In this document: positions 43,301 to 52,026 of the stretch, in pieces | Position numbering within the stretch: the stretch's first letter is position 1 | How the letters are laid out: every line of letters starts with the position of its first letter | From: Amycolatopsis palatopharyngis | Lineage (GTDB): Bacteria; Actinomycetota; Actinomycetes; Mycobacteriales; Pseudonocardiaceae | Length of the DNA: 64,000 nt | Direction of reading: 5' to 3' | Assembly: GCF_003385185.1 (NCBI RefSeq) | Contig: NZ_PQHZ01000010.1 | Coordinates: forward strand, 124,001 to 188,000 | Notes under the pieces: model-generated | What the model saw: the letters and a program-made list of their open reading frames with translations, nothing else | What the model was told of the DNA's origin: nothing | The model's database searches: none | Position numbers and translations under genes: made by a program

Positions 43301-43690
43301 TTGCAGGTCAAGGCACCTGCAGTGCCCAGTCCTGCGGGTGCCGCACCCGGAGGTGGCCTCGGCGCGGCCGAGCCCACTGGAATACTGCGGCGGGTGACCG
43401 GCGCCCAGATTCCGAAGCCGGCCATGCCGTGGTTGCCACCGACTGGCAGCGTGACCCAGGAGGCGCTGCGCGCGCTCGACCGGCCGCTGCGGGCCTGGCC
43501 AGACGGCGAGTTCGACGTCGAGGAGTGCTATGCGGGCTTTCCTTCAAACGAGATCAGCACCCTCGAACGCGAGGTCCGCAAGCTCGGCACGCGCCCGACC
43601 TGGCGGATGGAACGCGTGTGGTTCCCCGACTGCGAACAGTCGGCGGAGGAAACCGCCACGTACGAGGCAGCGTGCCGGGACGATCAGTGA
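43301..43690 (+). CDS. small hypothetical protein opposite the nuclease block
   Basis: 129 residues from TTG 43301 (GGGAG seven bases upstream). The first 40 residues are low-complexity Ala/Pro/Gly. The rest has PWLPPTGSVTQEALRALDRP, FDVEECYAGFPSNEISTLER and WRMERVWFPDCEQSAEETAT. No family is recognised. It is transcribed away from the twelve-gene block across a short region with direct repeats and ends 19 bp before a perfect hairpin. It may encode a regulator or antitoxin-like protein, but there is no motif to support this. Confidence 0.5.
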   Translation: MQVKAPAVPSPAGAAPGGGLGAAEPTGILRRVTGAQIPKPAMPWLPPTGSVTQEALRALDRPLRAWPDGEFDVEECYAGFPSNEISTLEREVRKLGTRPTWRMERVWFPDCEQSAEETATYEAACRDDQ

Positions 43691-43946
43691 CGGGTGCTCG
43701 CTGACTCTGTGCGGGTGCTGGGCGAGAAACACCCGCACACCGCCCTTGCAGCTAAAGCGCCAGAAATCTGGCGGACTGAAGAACCAGATCTGACACAAAA
43801 GGATTTTTCGGAGTTCTGAATCGAGACGAGAGCCTCCAGGCTTCGGGGTCATTGCGCAATCCGCACCGACCCAGAAGGCTCTTCCGTACATCAAGATCAT
43901 ACGTCAGTTTCACGCCGCGGCCACCTCTATGGTCAGTACACCTAGC
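43691..43946. other. short intergenic region after the small gene
   Basis: These 256 bases hold the terminator hairpin at 43709-43738. A lower-GC stretch near 43790-43850 (AAAAGGATTTTTCGGAG and flanks) resembles neither strand's neighbours in codon use. No gene is supported. Confidence 0.5.
43709..43738 (+). terminator. hairpin terminator after the small gene
   Basis: A perfect 9-bp stem GTGCGGGTG/CACCCGCAC with a 12-base loop lies 19 bp after the TGA of the small plus-strand gene. No strong U-tract follows. Confidence 0.55.
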
Positions 43947-46232
43947 TCAAGAGGACGGCGGGGTCGGTTCCTCGAGCCGGGCGAACAATGCTTCGATTGC
44001 TGCTTGCTCCGCGGCGGGAGACATGCTTGGCGAATCTCGCACGGGTTCGTTGTCGTTCGGCTTGTCTGCGTCTTGCGATCGATGAGCGATTTCTACCGCG
44101 GCGCTGTCGTACAGGTCGTCATGTGCTGGTCTCCAGGAACCCATGGATTTCGCCGATGACCGTATATTGTCGAGTTCGTCGACGTCATCGATGTCGCTTG
44201 GGTCGACGAGCTGTTGTGTAACCCACTCTTCGCAGTCGGAGACGAGGCGGTGATTCGCCTGCGGCGGAAACGCCTCGGGAGCGAGGGTTCGCAGCCGTGC
44301 CAGCTGCGACCAGGCATAGCTGTACTCGGCCTTGCCGAGTCCGTCGCGCGCGGCCTCAATGACGGTGGGCGGCACCGGGTATCCCGCCTTGCGGAGTCCG
44401 CTGATCAACGCAACTGGTCTGCCGGGATCGCTCACGTGGTGCAGCCATTCTTCAGCCGTGGCCTGAAGCTTCTCCTCGAACCAGGAGCTGAGTGCGTCGC
44501 CTTTACCTGCAGAGAGCAGGCCGTGCACAAACCGGAGCCGGTCTTCGCGGTGACGCCCTTGCCGCATAACGATAGTAGTGTTCGTGCCGCCGATCCGTAC
44601 GTCGTGCCATGCGGGGTTATCGCTATCGAAGCATCTTTGCACGTTGGCGATCAGCGCTGTGCGCACTTGGCTGTTCACCTGGCCGGCTGGTTCGAGCCGT
44701 CGGTATAGCCACCTCAACTGCTCGAAGAACGCGGCACCGTTGATCGCTGTCAGCACCTCATCGGGATTGCTAATAAGCCATGCCGCGACGAAGTCCTGCA
44801 CCGACGGGTTAGAGACGTTGATGAACGTGTGCTCAGATTGTTCTGTGCTGCACAGGAATGAGTCATCCAGCACCTGCAGCGCTGACCGGAAGTCGTTTCT
44901 GGTCGGCGTCCTGCCCTGCCTGCTGAGCAGGAACTCGAACGCTCGCCGCGCGTCGTCGACGACCATCTCGCCGCCGGTGATGGCTACTGCGATGAGCAAC
45001 GCACGGCAGTGCTCGTCTAACTGCCGCTCAAACGCCCGCTTCCAGATCCGATCGGGGGTGTCGAAGACTCCAATAGCGAAGTCGAGGTAGTCAGTCCGCG
45101 CCTCAGCGTCGAGGGCCGGCGAGGTCAGCCCCGTGATGTACTCGATCAGTCGAGGATTGAAGTTCGGGTGGTCGACGATCTTCAAGTACGCCTTGTTTTG
45201 CAGCAGCGCTCGGCGACCGGTCGCCTCAACTTGCTCGGAGTGCCAGATATGATTGTAAAAGATCCGGGCGCGATCGAAGCGAGTGTACGTCGACAGTTCG
45301 AGTAGAAACCGGCGCAGTGGCAGGCCAGCTCGTTCCAGCTCCTCGTACCACGACGCTGCCTGCTGGAGGATATGCTCGCGAGTGGTAAGCACCAGCAGGT
45401 TGTTGCCACTGTTCGCGCATCGCCGCATGAACGAAGTGAGCCGCTTGTCCTCATTTTTCGCCAGGCGATCCTGCAGAAACGTACTGCCGAGGAAGTCGTC
45501 GTAGTAGTAGGCGCGGGCCTCGTGATCATTGACGATCTCGAATGCTTCCTCGATGTCGGAGGACACCTCCACCGGCTGATAGCCGTCCACGGCGGCGTCG
45601 GCGAGCAGCATTCGTGCCAGCGTGGTCTTACCGATCCCAGGCGGCCCGGAGATGACCAGCACCCGCTCCGCTCGCAGTCGCTTTCGGGCTTCCCAGAAGG
45701 CTTGGTTCTCGACGTAGCGGGGCAGCCAGGCCTTGATCTCCGCGTGCAATTGGCGGCTGCGAGTCCAGGTCGCGGCGTGGAGCCGCTCGTCGAGCTGTGC
45801 CGCGCTGGACAGCCACAATTTGACGTGCGCCCGCTCAACTTCGGGGTGGCGATTGAGCAGGCCCTCAAGGTCGTCAGCGCCGACGACCTGATCGTCATTG
45901 CTTATCCACGGCGCCAAGATCGTGGCCAGTTCCGTCTTGCGCCGCGGCGTTAGTGACTGACTGGTCACGAACCGGTACCGCCAGGGGCCGGGAGTAAGTG
46001 CGGTGAGTCGCGTGGCCTCGGCCGAGGCGGCCGATTTCAGGTGGGCGTAAGTGGACCTGAGCATGTGCTTGCACTGGATGATGTCCGGGCCCTCTGGTGT
46101 AAGCCGGCGTACGTCGACACCCTGGTCCGCGCCGCGCGCAAACGCCTCGTACACGACCCCGTACTCGGCGCCCATGAGATCGGCAACGAGCAGTTCGAAG
46201 TCGTGATCGGACAGCATGTCGTAGTTGCGCAC
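43947..46232 (-). CDS. Mrr-like nuclease fused to a STAND NTPase
   Basis: 761 residues. The N-terminal domain (1-110) is a restriction-endonuclease fold with MLSDHDFELLVADLMGAEYG, ARGADQGVDVRRLTPEGPDI and IQCKHML, giving the D...QxK active site of Mrr-type enzymes. The P-loop domain has VLVISGPPGIGKTTLARML (about 192-210), a Walker B-like ARAYYYDDFLG (about 240) and NNLLVLTTREHILQQA, which place it with nSTAND3-type NTPases. The C-terminal half is helical and probably the sensor. Single-gene systems of this build are regarded as abortive or DNA-degrading phage defence. It stands alone on its strand, upstream of decayed defence genes. Confidence 0.85.
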   Translation of the reverse strand: MRNYDMLSDHDFELLVADLMGAEYGVVYEAFARGADQGVDVRRLTPEGPDIIQCKHMLRSTYAHLKSAASAEATRLTALTPGPWRYRFVTSQSLTPRRKTELATILAPWISNDDQVVGADDLEGLLNRHPEVERAHVKLWLSSAAQLDERLHAATWTRSRQLHAEIKAWLPRYVENQAFWEARKRLRAERVLVISGPPGIGKTTLARMLLADAAVDGYQPVEVSSDIEEAFEIVNDHEARAYYYDDFLGSTFLQDRLAKNEDKRLTSFMRRCANSGNNLLVLTTREHILQQAASWYEELERAGLPLRRFLLELSTYTRFDRARIFYNHIWHSEQVEATGRRALLQNKAYLKIVDHPNFNPRLIEYITGLTSPALDAEARTDYLDFAIGVFDTPDRIWKRAFERQLDEHCRALLIAVAITGGEMVVDDARRAFEFLLSRQGRTPTRNDFRSALQVLDDSFLCSTEQSEHTFINVSNPSVQDFVAAWLISNPDEVLTAINGAAFFEQLRWLYRRLEPAGQVNSQVRTALIANVQRCFDSDNPAWHDVRIGGTNTTIVMRQGRHREDRLRFVHGLLSAGKGDALSSWFEEKLQATAEEWLHHVSDPGRPVALISGLRKAGYPVPPTVIEAARDGLGKAEYSYAWSQLARLRTLAPEAFPPQANHRLVSDCEEWVTQQLVDPSDIDDVDELDNIRSSAKSMGSWRPAHDDLYDSAAVEIAHRSQDADKPNDNEPVRDSPSMSPAAEQAAIEALFARLEEPTPPSS

Positions 46233-46589
46233 GAGACGAGCTTGCCAGCATGGTCGGCCGTGGGCCAGAAAGGGCCAGTTGGCGACCCGTACCGTCTACT
46301 GCCTCCTGGCGGCCGAATCGCGCTCGCCGCCAAACCCGGTGCCAAAGGCCATGCTGCCTACGGACTGCAAGGTCAGCTCGGCCAGGCGGGCTTCATCCGG
46401 ACTGTGAGTGGGCAACGCGCAGCGTTTGGCGTGGCAACGACGAGGAGCCTCTTGGTGTCGTGCTGCAGGGGTGCCGCGGCTGCAGCATCGGTGGCGTTGG
46501 GCCCCCCGTCCGTGTGCGTGTCCTGTGCAGCTCTCATCAGTTTCGTCGTCGCTGCGCAGCGCGACGAGGCTCGGTTACCGCCGGAGGTT
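46233..46589. other. region without recognisable gene
   Basis: Open frames cross it on both strands, but none resembles a known family or has a start with an SD. It lies between the STAND gene and the HsdR relic and is probably degraded sequence. Confidence 0.5.
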
Positions 46590-46800
46590 GCCGAGCATCT
46601 GTATAGCGGTGCAGCACCCTGCCCGGGTCAGTCTCTTCGCCGAAGAGTGCGAAGGTGTCAGTGGCGAGGTTCCTGACGGGGGTGCCGGTCATGCCGATGA
46701 ACTTTCCGTGCGGCAACGCTGCGCGCATCTGCCCGGCCAGGGACTTCGCCTTGGCGGACTGGGTGCGGTGTACCTCGTCGACCAGCACGATGATGTTGCC
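46590..46800 (-). pseudogene. type I restriction HsdR helicase fragment
   Basis: About 70 residues remain: NIIVLVDEVHRTQSAKAKSL, AALPHGKFIGMTGTPVRN and TDTFALFGEETDPGRVLHRY. These are HsdR motif II (DEVH), motif III (TGTP) and the following FGExxxPxxxxY block. No nuclease domain, Walker A, HsdM or HsdS is present nearby. Confidence 0.8.
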
Positions 46801-46870
46801 CCGGGTCGAAAGATTCTCGCCGGCGTGGGCGCCGTTGTTGTGCCTCAACCTTGCGCAGGACACCCCCGTC

Positions 46871-47440
46871 ATGCCTGTCGCGGGGTACCTCGTCGAGCCT
46901 GGCCGTTCTGTGGCCATCTATCAGGAGTCGATCCCCACCACGTTCCTCGGTCCCGAGGGCGACTACGAGGTTCCTTTGCTCGGACCCTTGTGTGTGGACG
47001 AGGATCAGGCGGGTTGGTTGCCCGGTTTCCTCTCGGCGCTGGCTGGCAAGCTAGAAAGCGTGGACCGCCGCTACGGTGATGACGAGGGCGAGCATGCGCC
47101 TACAACCAGTTGCGGGGCAGGTTCCTCGACACCTGCACAAAGATCGCTTTCGACGCCGAGGTCAACATCGGGCAGGATCCTGGCGGTGTGGCTTTCAACT
47201 ACGTCGTGGCGTTGGAGCGGCTGGTGTCGGCGAAAGGCGACCGCGGCGACCTCAAAGGTCGCACCCTCAGCGGACTGCCGTGCTGGTTGGCCGTAACGAC
47301 GCTGAGCGCCTGAAGATTTACAACCACGTCGACATGGCCTACAAGGTGCGCAGCGCGGTGGCTCACGGTAGCGATGTCAAGAAGGACCAGCTCACGCCCA
47401 TCATCACCCACCTGCGGGCCATCGTCCGCCGCACCCTCGT
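46871..47440 (+). pseudogene. HEPN-domain (ApeA-like) protein, two frameshifts
   Basis: Three plus-strand frames join into one protein. The first (46871 to about 47094) has SIPTTFLGPEGDYEVPLLGP and WLPGFLSALAGKLESVDRRY. The second (about 47097-47260) has NQLRGRFLDTCTKIAFDAEV and FNYVVALERLVSAKGD. The third (about 47270-47440) has NDAERLKIYNHVDMAYKVRS followed by AVAHGSDVKKDQL. RSAVAH is the RxxxxH RNase motif of HEPN domains. Shifts near 47095 and 47265 make it a pseudogene unless they are sequencing errors. Confidence 0.6.
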
Positions 47441-47459
47441 CAGGACCAGTCCGGAGCCC

Positions 47460-47757
47460 CGGACGTCTCGCGAGCGATGTCGCGCACGAGGTGGCGCACC
47501 GCCTGCTCGAGCACCAGCTGTCGGAAGTTCGTGAGATCGAGGGCATCCCGTTTCGCACCTGCCAGCCCGACGAAGAGGAGCAGGCTACCGCATTCGGTGG
47601 AACCCTTCTGCTCCCTCGTCCATTGCTCACCGCCGCCGCATATACAAAGGGTGGAGCCCTGACGAGATCGCCAAGCGGTACAACGTTACCCAGGAGATGG
47701 CCAGGTATCGCTATGACTCCACCGGCGTTGCCCGGCAGATCAGAGTGAAAACAGGCT
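47460..47757 (+). pseudogene. ImmA/IrrE metallopeptidase fragment, frameshifted
   Basis: The frame has LASDVAHEVAHRLLEHQLSE, whose HExxH is the zinc site of ImmA/IrrE peptidases, and EEEQATAFGGTLLLPRPLL, its third-ligand region. After a shift near 47645 it continues as GWSPDEIAKRYNVTQEMARY with the usual C-terminal helix, ending at TGA 47757. The N-terminus is missing. It is another decayed defence or mobile-element gene. Confidence 0.7.
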
Positions 47758-47772
47758 GACTCGGTGCTTCTG

Positions 47773-47808
47773 CAGACTGATCACCGAGTGTGTTCGGTGA
47801 TCAGTCTG
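47773..47808. terminator. 15-bp perfect hairpin after the ImmA relic
   Basis: CAGACTGATCACCGA pairs perfectly with TCGGTGATCAGTCTG across the six-base loop GTGTGT. It lies 16 bp past the ImmA stop. It could terminate from either side and survives although the upstream gene is broken. Confidence 0.6.
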
Positions 47809-47864
47809 ACCGGTCCGCTACAGCGGGACACGATCTCCAGCACTCCTGGTTGAGCGGTGCGAGG

Positions 47865-47949
47865 ACCTAAACCTGCTTGTCAGCGGCATAACAGTGTCCG
47901 CGAGACCGTCCACGCGAAGATTCGAAGGGGCTACCGCCGTACTCGGTGA
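47865..47949 (+). repeat. dispersed repeat, copy 3
   Basis: A diverged copy of the repeat at 16401 and 22658. The first 22 bases match with one third-position change. The remainder matches after one-base and three-base gaps, giving NLNLLVSGITVSARPSH, then AKIRRGYRRTR and a stop, the same ending as copy 1. It sits at the left edge of the unknown-gene and type III restriction block. Confidence 0.55.
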
Positions 47950-48078
47950 TGCTGCTGCGGAACGTAGTGGTCATGGAATTGCTCGGCGACGGTGAGGAGC
48001 GGAACCGCGGTTTGGTGCGTCTCCGCTCCTCACGGTCCCGGATGGACTGGCAAACGGCGATCATCCCGAGCGGTTGGG

Positions 48079-49080
48079 TCATTCCGTGTCGTTGTAGCGC
48101 TTCGTCACGACGAAGGCCGTGTTGGCCAATGTCTCGCCGACCGGGGTTTGCGCCCATGCCGCCAGTTGCTCCTGGCTCGTGGTGAGCTTCAGCAGTGCGA
48201 CGATGTCGGTTGCGTCTGGCCGCTCGGCAAGTACGCAGCGGATGACCGGCTCGCCATGTGAGTCCGTGGGGTAGCCCTCCTCGTCCCTTTCGTCTGCCTC
48301 CCATCGGTCAATTGCCACACCCCACTGCACGCGGTTGTAGTCGCCGCTGGGCAGGGGAGCCTCTATGTTCAGGAAGAAGCCGTCAGGGTCCTCCGGCTCC
48401 GCGGTGATTGACAGATCGTCCAGCTGGAGTCGGGTGTCGCCAGTGCTGAGTTGCGCGTCGGCGTCGAGTAGTAGCCGCAGATCGACGATTGCGTCGTGGA
48501 GTTCTTGGCCGGTGGCGTCTGCTTCGAGCCGGTCCAGGAGGTCGCGGTCCCGGCGGCCGAGCCCGAACCACCCACCGTCGAACGCGACGAACGGGTCTTC
48601 GAAGTCCCAGGTACGTCGAGTTTCGTCGTCTGGAACTTCAACCCCCTCCGCATATTCGGCAAGCGCGGCGCGGAGCCAACGAGCCTCGGATTCCAGTTCC
48701 GCGTCTATTGCAGTGCGGATCGGTGCCGGTACCGACACTGTCGCATCGTAAAGGTCTGTCAACGCCTCGTGGAGCAGCCACATCACCTGCTCGTACCACA
48801 GGCTGTGCGTGCCTTCGAGCAGGCCGGCGCGTGCATCAAGGTCGGTCAGCGCCGCGAGGTGCCCCTCCGGGTAGTGATTGAAGCCGCGGCCGCGCATGTC
48901 GTACACGCTCACCGGAATCGACGCGCACGCTGAGATCCGGTTCAGGGCGTCAACGAGCGGTGTCGCCGTCATGGCGGAATCAACACTGGTAACGGTTGAA
49001 GACACCACGCCGCCCGGTGCGCGGTAGCTGGCCAGGATCTGAACCTTTCCCCGCTGGGGATGCTGGGAGTAGATCGTCAT
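48079..49080 (-). CDS. unknown protein upstream of repeat copy 3
   Basis: 333 residues from ATG 49080, preceded by GAAGGG. It is acidic and rich in Asp and Glu, with no membrane segment. Distinctive segments are MTIYSQHPQRGKVQILASYR, SLWYEQVMWLLHEALTDLYD and RVQWGVAIDRWEADERDEEG. A long central helical part and a C-terminal beta-rich part are likely. I do not recognise the family. It is on the same strand as the type III restriction genes but separated from them by 435 bp with a strong hairpin, so it is a separate unit. Its place among defence blocks makes a defence or anti-plasmid role possible but unproven. Confidence 0.7.
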   Translation of the reverse strand: MTIYSQHPQRGKVQILASYRAPGGVVSSTVTSVDSAMTATPLVDALNRISACASIPVSVYDMRGRGFNHYPEGHLAALTDLDARAGLLEGTHSLWYEQVMWLLHEALTDLYDATVSVPAPIRTAIDAELESEARWLRAALAEYAEGVEVPDDETRRTWDFEDPFVAFDGGWFGLGRRDRDLLDRLEADATGQELHDAIVDLRLLLDADAQLSTGDTRLQLDDLSITAEPEDPDGFFLNIEAPLPSGDYNRVQWGVAIDRWEADERDEEGYPTDSHGEPVIRCVLAERPDATDIVALLKLTTSQEQLAAWAQTPVGETLANTAFVVTKRYNDTE

Positions 49081-49515
49081 CGCCAATGCGCCCTTCCGAT
49101 CAACGTGCCCGCTGGACACGTTGATCTGGGATAAGAGAGGAACGAGAACACGACGGTGGCGCGGGCGCGATCCCACGCTCCATGCCGCAGAGTGGAAGTC
49201 GGCGGTGGTTCAGGCGCAATCCCGAACTCCTTGCCTACGCAAGACGCTACCCGAACCGCGGATACCCGGCAACTACTCGCGGTGACTCAGTGACGTGCAT
49301 ACCTCGGGCCTATCCGACAGAGTCGAGCCGAGGTTATGAACGGGGAACTGAAGCCCAGTCGACCTGCCGTCCTCGCTTATCGGCGCGAACACACTGCCCT
49401 CCTGCTGATGAGCGTTAGCAGGAGGGCAGTTCCCGCCGAGGGCACCTGCCCAGCAGCGACGACGCTCACGATCATCGCCGATTCCGGCGGCCCAACGGCA
49501 ACCCGCGCTAAGCCC
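49081..49515. other. intergenic region with terminator
   Basis: No gene is supported in 435 bases. A strong hairpin (49393-49430) lies 86 bp after the stop of the restriction gene, and the region next to 49080 should hold the promoter of the unknown gene. Confidence 0.6.
49393..49430. terminator. 14-bp perfect hairpin after the type III restriction gene
   Basis: ACTGCCCTCCTGCT pairs perfectly with AGCAGGAGGGCAGT over a 10-base loop. The stem is symmetrical and works in both directions. It probably ends the mod-res transcript. Confidence 0.7.
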
Positions 49516-52026
49516 TTACCGTGCGCCGAAGGCCTTCATCTGGTTCCAGTCAAGTCCGGCGTCGTTGACGTCATCTTCGGTTAGGAGGATGTAGTGCCAT
49601 TTGTCGTTGACCTTGCCGCTGTTGTTGACTGTGTTGGCCCAGGTCTTGGCTGCCTTCGCCTTGGCCCGGACGTCTTCGGCGTGGGCTTCCTTGTTCATTT
49701 TGGTCTCGATGAGCCAGCACGTCCGTTGCCCGTTGACCTCCTCGATTGCGACGAGGTCGGGGTTGTACTCGCGGCCCTCCTGCGTCCACGTGATCGGCAG
49801 GTCGTTGATGTGGAGACGTGCCCACACGATGACGTTGGGGGACTCGTCGAGCGCCTGTGCGGCCTTGTACTCAGGCGAAGTGTCGAACCAGGCGTACTCG
49901 TAGAGGCACTTCGTCCAACCGTTGTAGGCGACCGACTTCGAGTGCGGCTCGGAGTGCCCGCCTAGGTGCTCCTTGGTGGTCTGGCGTTCCTTCTGCAACC
50001 TCTGGAACTTCACCTCATCGGAGAACACAACATCCTGGTTGGCGACTCTCTTCAGTTGGTCCGTGACGAGGGTGGTGAGCCTGCGGGCGGCGCGCTCCCA
50101 GAACGCGGACAGGTGCTTTTGTGCGTCGGTTCCCATACCGTCAATGAGCAGATCGGCGAGGCGTTGTGCCGCGCGCGCCTCTCCTGCTTCCGGGCGGACG
50201 CTGGGGGCGCGCATGACGGCTTTCACGAGGCCAGCGCGAGAGTCTTCGAGTGGGATGTCAAGGGCAAGGGCTTCGACCTTCGCCGCGGCTTGTACGCCGC
50301 GGACTATTCCGCCTTCGTCAGGTCGCAGCAGCGTCCGGCGCAATTCGGTGTCGGCTTCGGTCGTGAGGGCCTTTCCGAGCGCGGTGAACGGGGCGTCGTC
50401 GTGGATCTGGTTGAGGGATACCACTGCTTTGGAGGCGACCTTCTGCGTGTACGGAATTGCGATCTCAGCGCGGTCCAGAAGCGGGTAGTGCTTCCGCACG
50501 CTGGACTCGGTCTCCTCTGCCGCGTCCTTGGCCTTCCCGAGCAGGCCCTCCAAGTCGACGATTCCACCCGCGGGCCCTGGCTCCACAGAGAGTGAACTGG
50601 AGGTCACTGGACCGGTCTGCTCGTCGGCGGGCGGCGTAGCGCCTGCGGTGGTGTTGATTGGGGGGAGGACATCGGCCGTGTCATTGACGATCTTTCGGCG
50701 AGCGACCAGCTTGCCCTCTGCGGTGCGGCGGATCTCGGCGAGTACCGCGTGGTCAATGAACTTCTCGTTCAGCGCTTGCCGCTTGGCCAGCAGGGCCTCG
50801 TATCGTTCGTGAGCGAGCACCTCGACAGTGTCGAGCATCTCGACTCCGGTGTACTCCCCGAACGGGAGTCGCATACCGCGTCCGAGGGTCTGCTCGGTGA
50901 GCACGGATGACACGCTGGCGCGCATGGAGGCGATGACGTAGACGTTCTTGACGTCCCAGCCTTCTTTCAGCATGCCCACGCTGATGATGACGCGCACGGG
51001 GGACTGCGGGTCCTCCACGTCCTCCAGCGCGGCCAGTGCCGCTTCTTTCTCGTCACCCTTCAGGTTTGAGTGGACGACCAGCGTGCGACCGATCCAAGCG
51101 CCGTTGTCGAACGCTTCGCTGTCGAACAGCTCCTGGTAACGGTCCGCTTCGGCCGTGTCTTGAGCGATGACGAGCATGACCGGGTTGATGCGCGAGATGC
51201 CTTCTTCGTCGCACCGGGCGTAGGTAAGGCGCTCCTTATAGCGGAGCAGCGTGACCCCGTCGAGGAGTTTGGTGTGATCGTCGTTCCGGTCGTCCTTGCG
51301 CGCGACGAGGACGGGCGTCTTGACGAGTTGGTCCTTGATCGCGCGAGCCAAGGGGTAGCGGTAGACGACGAGGTTCTCGTCTGCCTTCGCAGGAGTTGCC
51401 GTCAGGCCGACAACGAGTTCGGGCAGCAGGTCGGTGATGGTCTTCGAGAACGCTGCGCCGCGGTAGCAGTGGTGCTCGTCGGCGAGGATGACCAGGTCGT
51501 CGAGGCAGCTGAGCCAGTCGAACAAGGAGCCGCCGAGCCACTCCTGGTACTCGTGAGTGGCACGCCCTTCACCTGTCTTCGAAGTGAGGGCGTGGACAGT
51601 GAAGATGAACAGTTTCGGTCGGCTGCTGTCCTCCATCACCTTGCGCGTTGCCGGGCTTTTGAAGTTGTCGGCCGTGATCACGAACGGCTCAGATTCCATC
51701 GCGTCGGTCAGTGACTTGCGGTGGCCTGGGCTGAAATTTTTGATGCTCTTGTCCCGGATCGTGCGGCCGGGGGCAAGGAGCAAAAAGTTGCGGGCGGGGT
51801 TCGTCAGGCCAGCGAAGTACTCGATGAGTCCGGCCATGACGTAGGTCTTGCCGACCCCGGTGGCCGAATCGACAACGCACTCGAACGGGGCCGCGTTCGC
51901 TTCGACGTCGAAGTGCATCGAGGTCATCGCTGCGACGCTCTCGACTGCTGTGCGGTTGGGCATGCGCAGCTCGAGTCTGTGGGCAATCTCGGAGACGAGG
52001 TCGTCGTTGATGTGGATGTCGCTCAT
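49516..52026 (-). CDS. res: type III restriction enzyme Res subunit
   Basis: 836 residues. The SF2 helicase has Walker A VVDSATGVGKTYVMAGLIEY (about 51-70), motif II LVILADEHHCYRG (about 182), motif III LVVGLTATPAK, and the later motif VTEQTLGRGMRLPFG-type segment LTEQTLGRGMRLPFG. The C-terminal PD-(D/E)XK nuclease shows YNPDLVAIEEVNGQR then TCWLIETKMNKEA (about 755-780), the D...ExK site. Res forms a complex with Mod and cuts unmodified DNA after ATP-driven movement or sliding. It overlaps mod by 4 bases (ATGA). Confidence 0.93.
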   Translation of the reverse strand: MSDIHINDDLVSEIAHRLELRMPNRTAVESVAAMTSMHFDVEANAAPFECVVDSATGVGKTYVMAGLIEYFAGLTNPARNFLLLAPGRTIRDKSIKNFSPGHRKSLTDAMESEPFVITADNFKSPATRKVMEDSSRPKLFIFTVHALTSKTGEGRATHEYQEWLGGSLFDWLSCLDDLVILADEHHCYRGAAFSKTITDLLPELVVGLTATPAKADENLVVYRYPLARAIKDQLVKTPVLVARKDDRNDDHTKLLDGVTLLRYKERLTYARCDEEGISRINPVMLVIAQDTAEADRYQELFDSEAFDNGAWIGRTLVVHSNLKGDEKEAALAALEDVEDPQSPVRVIISVGMLKEGWDVKNVYVIASMRASVSSVLTEQTLGRGMRLPFGEYTGVEMLDTVEVLAHERYEALLAKRQALNEKFIDHAVLAEIRRTAEGKLVARRKIVNDTADVLPPINTTAGATPPADEQTGPVTSSSLSVEPGPAGGIVDLEGLLGKAKDAAEETESSVRKHYPLLDRAEIAIPYTQKVASKAVVSLNQIHDDAPFTALGKALTTEADTELRRTLLRPDEGGIVRGVQAAAKVEALALDIPLEDSRAGLVKAVMRAPSVRPEAGEARAAQRLADLLIDGMGTDAQKHLSAFWERAARRLTTLVTDQLKRVANQDVVFSDEVKFQRLQKERQTTKEHLGGHSEPHSKSVAYNGWTKCLYEYAWFDTSPEYKAAQALDESPNVIVWARLHINDLPITWTQEGREYNPDLVAIEEVNGQRTCWLIETKMNKEAHAEDVRAKAKAAKTWANTVNNSGKVNDKWHYILLTEDDVNDAGLDWNQMKAFGAR

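Noticed and set aside
46590-47757. An active type I restriction system or CRISPR-linked HEPN system
   Set aside because: Only a fragment of HsdR is present without HsdM/HsdS, and there are no CRISPR repeats.
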